30,262 nt of DNA from an uncultured Porphyromonas sp. (lineage in GTDB: Bacteria; Bacteroidota; Bacteroidia; Bacteroidales; Porphyromonadaceae), in assembly GCF_905372525.1 (NCBI RefSeq), contig NZ_CAJPPN010000027.1:1-30262 (forward strand), given 5' to 3'. A program made the position numbers and the translations under genes. Below the pieces are notes generated by a model. The model had not been told where the DNA came from. It did not search any database and saw nothing but the letters and a program-made list of their open reading frames with translations. Below, in pieces: positions 30,215-30,262 of the stretch (positions within the stretch are counted from its first letter, which is position 1; each line of letters begins with the position of its first letter).

Positions 30215-30262
30215 CATTCGTTCAAAGACCTACCTACCCTCTGCCCCCAATCTCCCCAGTCC

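Overview
The window looks like a chromosome segment of a Bacteroidota bacterium, most likely a Porphyromonas-type species of moderately high GC. The evidence is a SusC/RagA-SusD/RagB pair, several Bacteroidota-type lipoproteins (DUF4843, PKD-like, DUF4374), many TAnnTTTG promoter boxes, and almost no Shine-Dalgarno sequences. The genus is inferred from the general character of the proteins, not from a marker gene.

Layout. Positions 1-7096 (minus strand) hold an outer-membrane import locus: SusC-like transporter, SusD-like lipoprotein, DUF4843 lipoprotein, PKD-like lipoprotein, and the N-terminus of a further secreted protein cut by the window edge. Positions 7757-12235 (minus) hold a compact housekeeping operon, ychF-mnmG-cca. 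A lipoprotein, a 577-residue P-loop protein with an HprK/PEPCK-type signature, and a second lipoprotein follow to 15965, all on minus. Coding then switches to plus at a roughly 1-kb non-coding block that carries several repeat types (16.0-16.95 kb). The plus-strand run contains a TonB-linked beta-barrel protein, a hexapeptide sugar acetyltransferase, a VanX-like M15 peptidase and a nitroreductase (16954-21634). Two identical parS-like 16-mers sit on either side of the acetyltransferase.

The 21.7-25.9 kb part is accessory in character. It has a secreted protein of unknown function, a 3 x 22-bp repeat array, a hicAB toxin-antitoxin pair whose toxin is frameshifted, about 1 kb of non-coding DNA, and a three-gene phage-type lysis cassette: a spanin-like lipoprotein interrupted at a C6 run, an amidase endolysin and a two-helix holin-like protein. 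The last two lysis genes have strong Shine-Dalgarno sequences and overlap the preceding genes. The right end (25992-30115, minus) is a TetR regulator, a TonB-dependent receptor and a DUF4374 lipoprotein, probably one iron, heme or other metal-complex uptake operon read from a near-consensus promoter that overlaps a candidate TetR operator.

The most notable points are the isolated, possibly phase-variable lysis cassette with u-spanin topology, the paired parS-like sites, the inactivated hicA beside intact hicB, and two intergenic spacers sharing C-rich/G-poor composition and a five-unit 9-bp tandem array.
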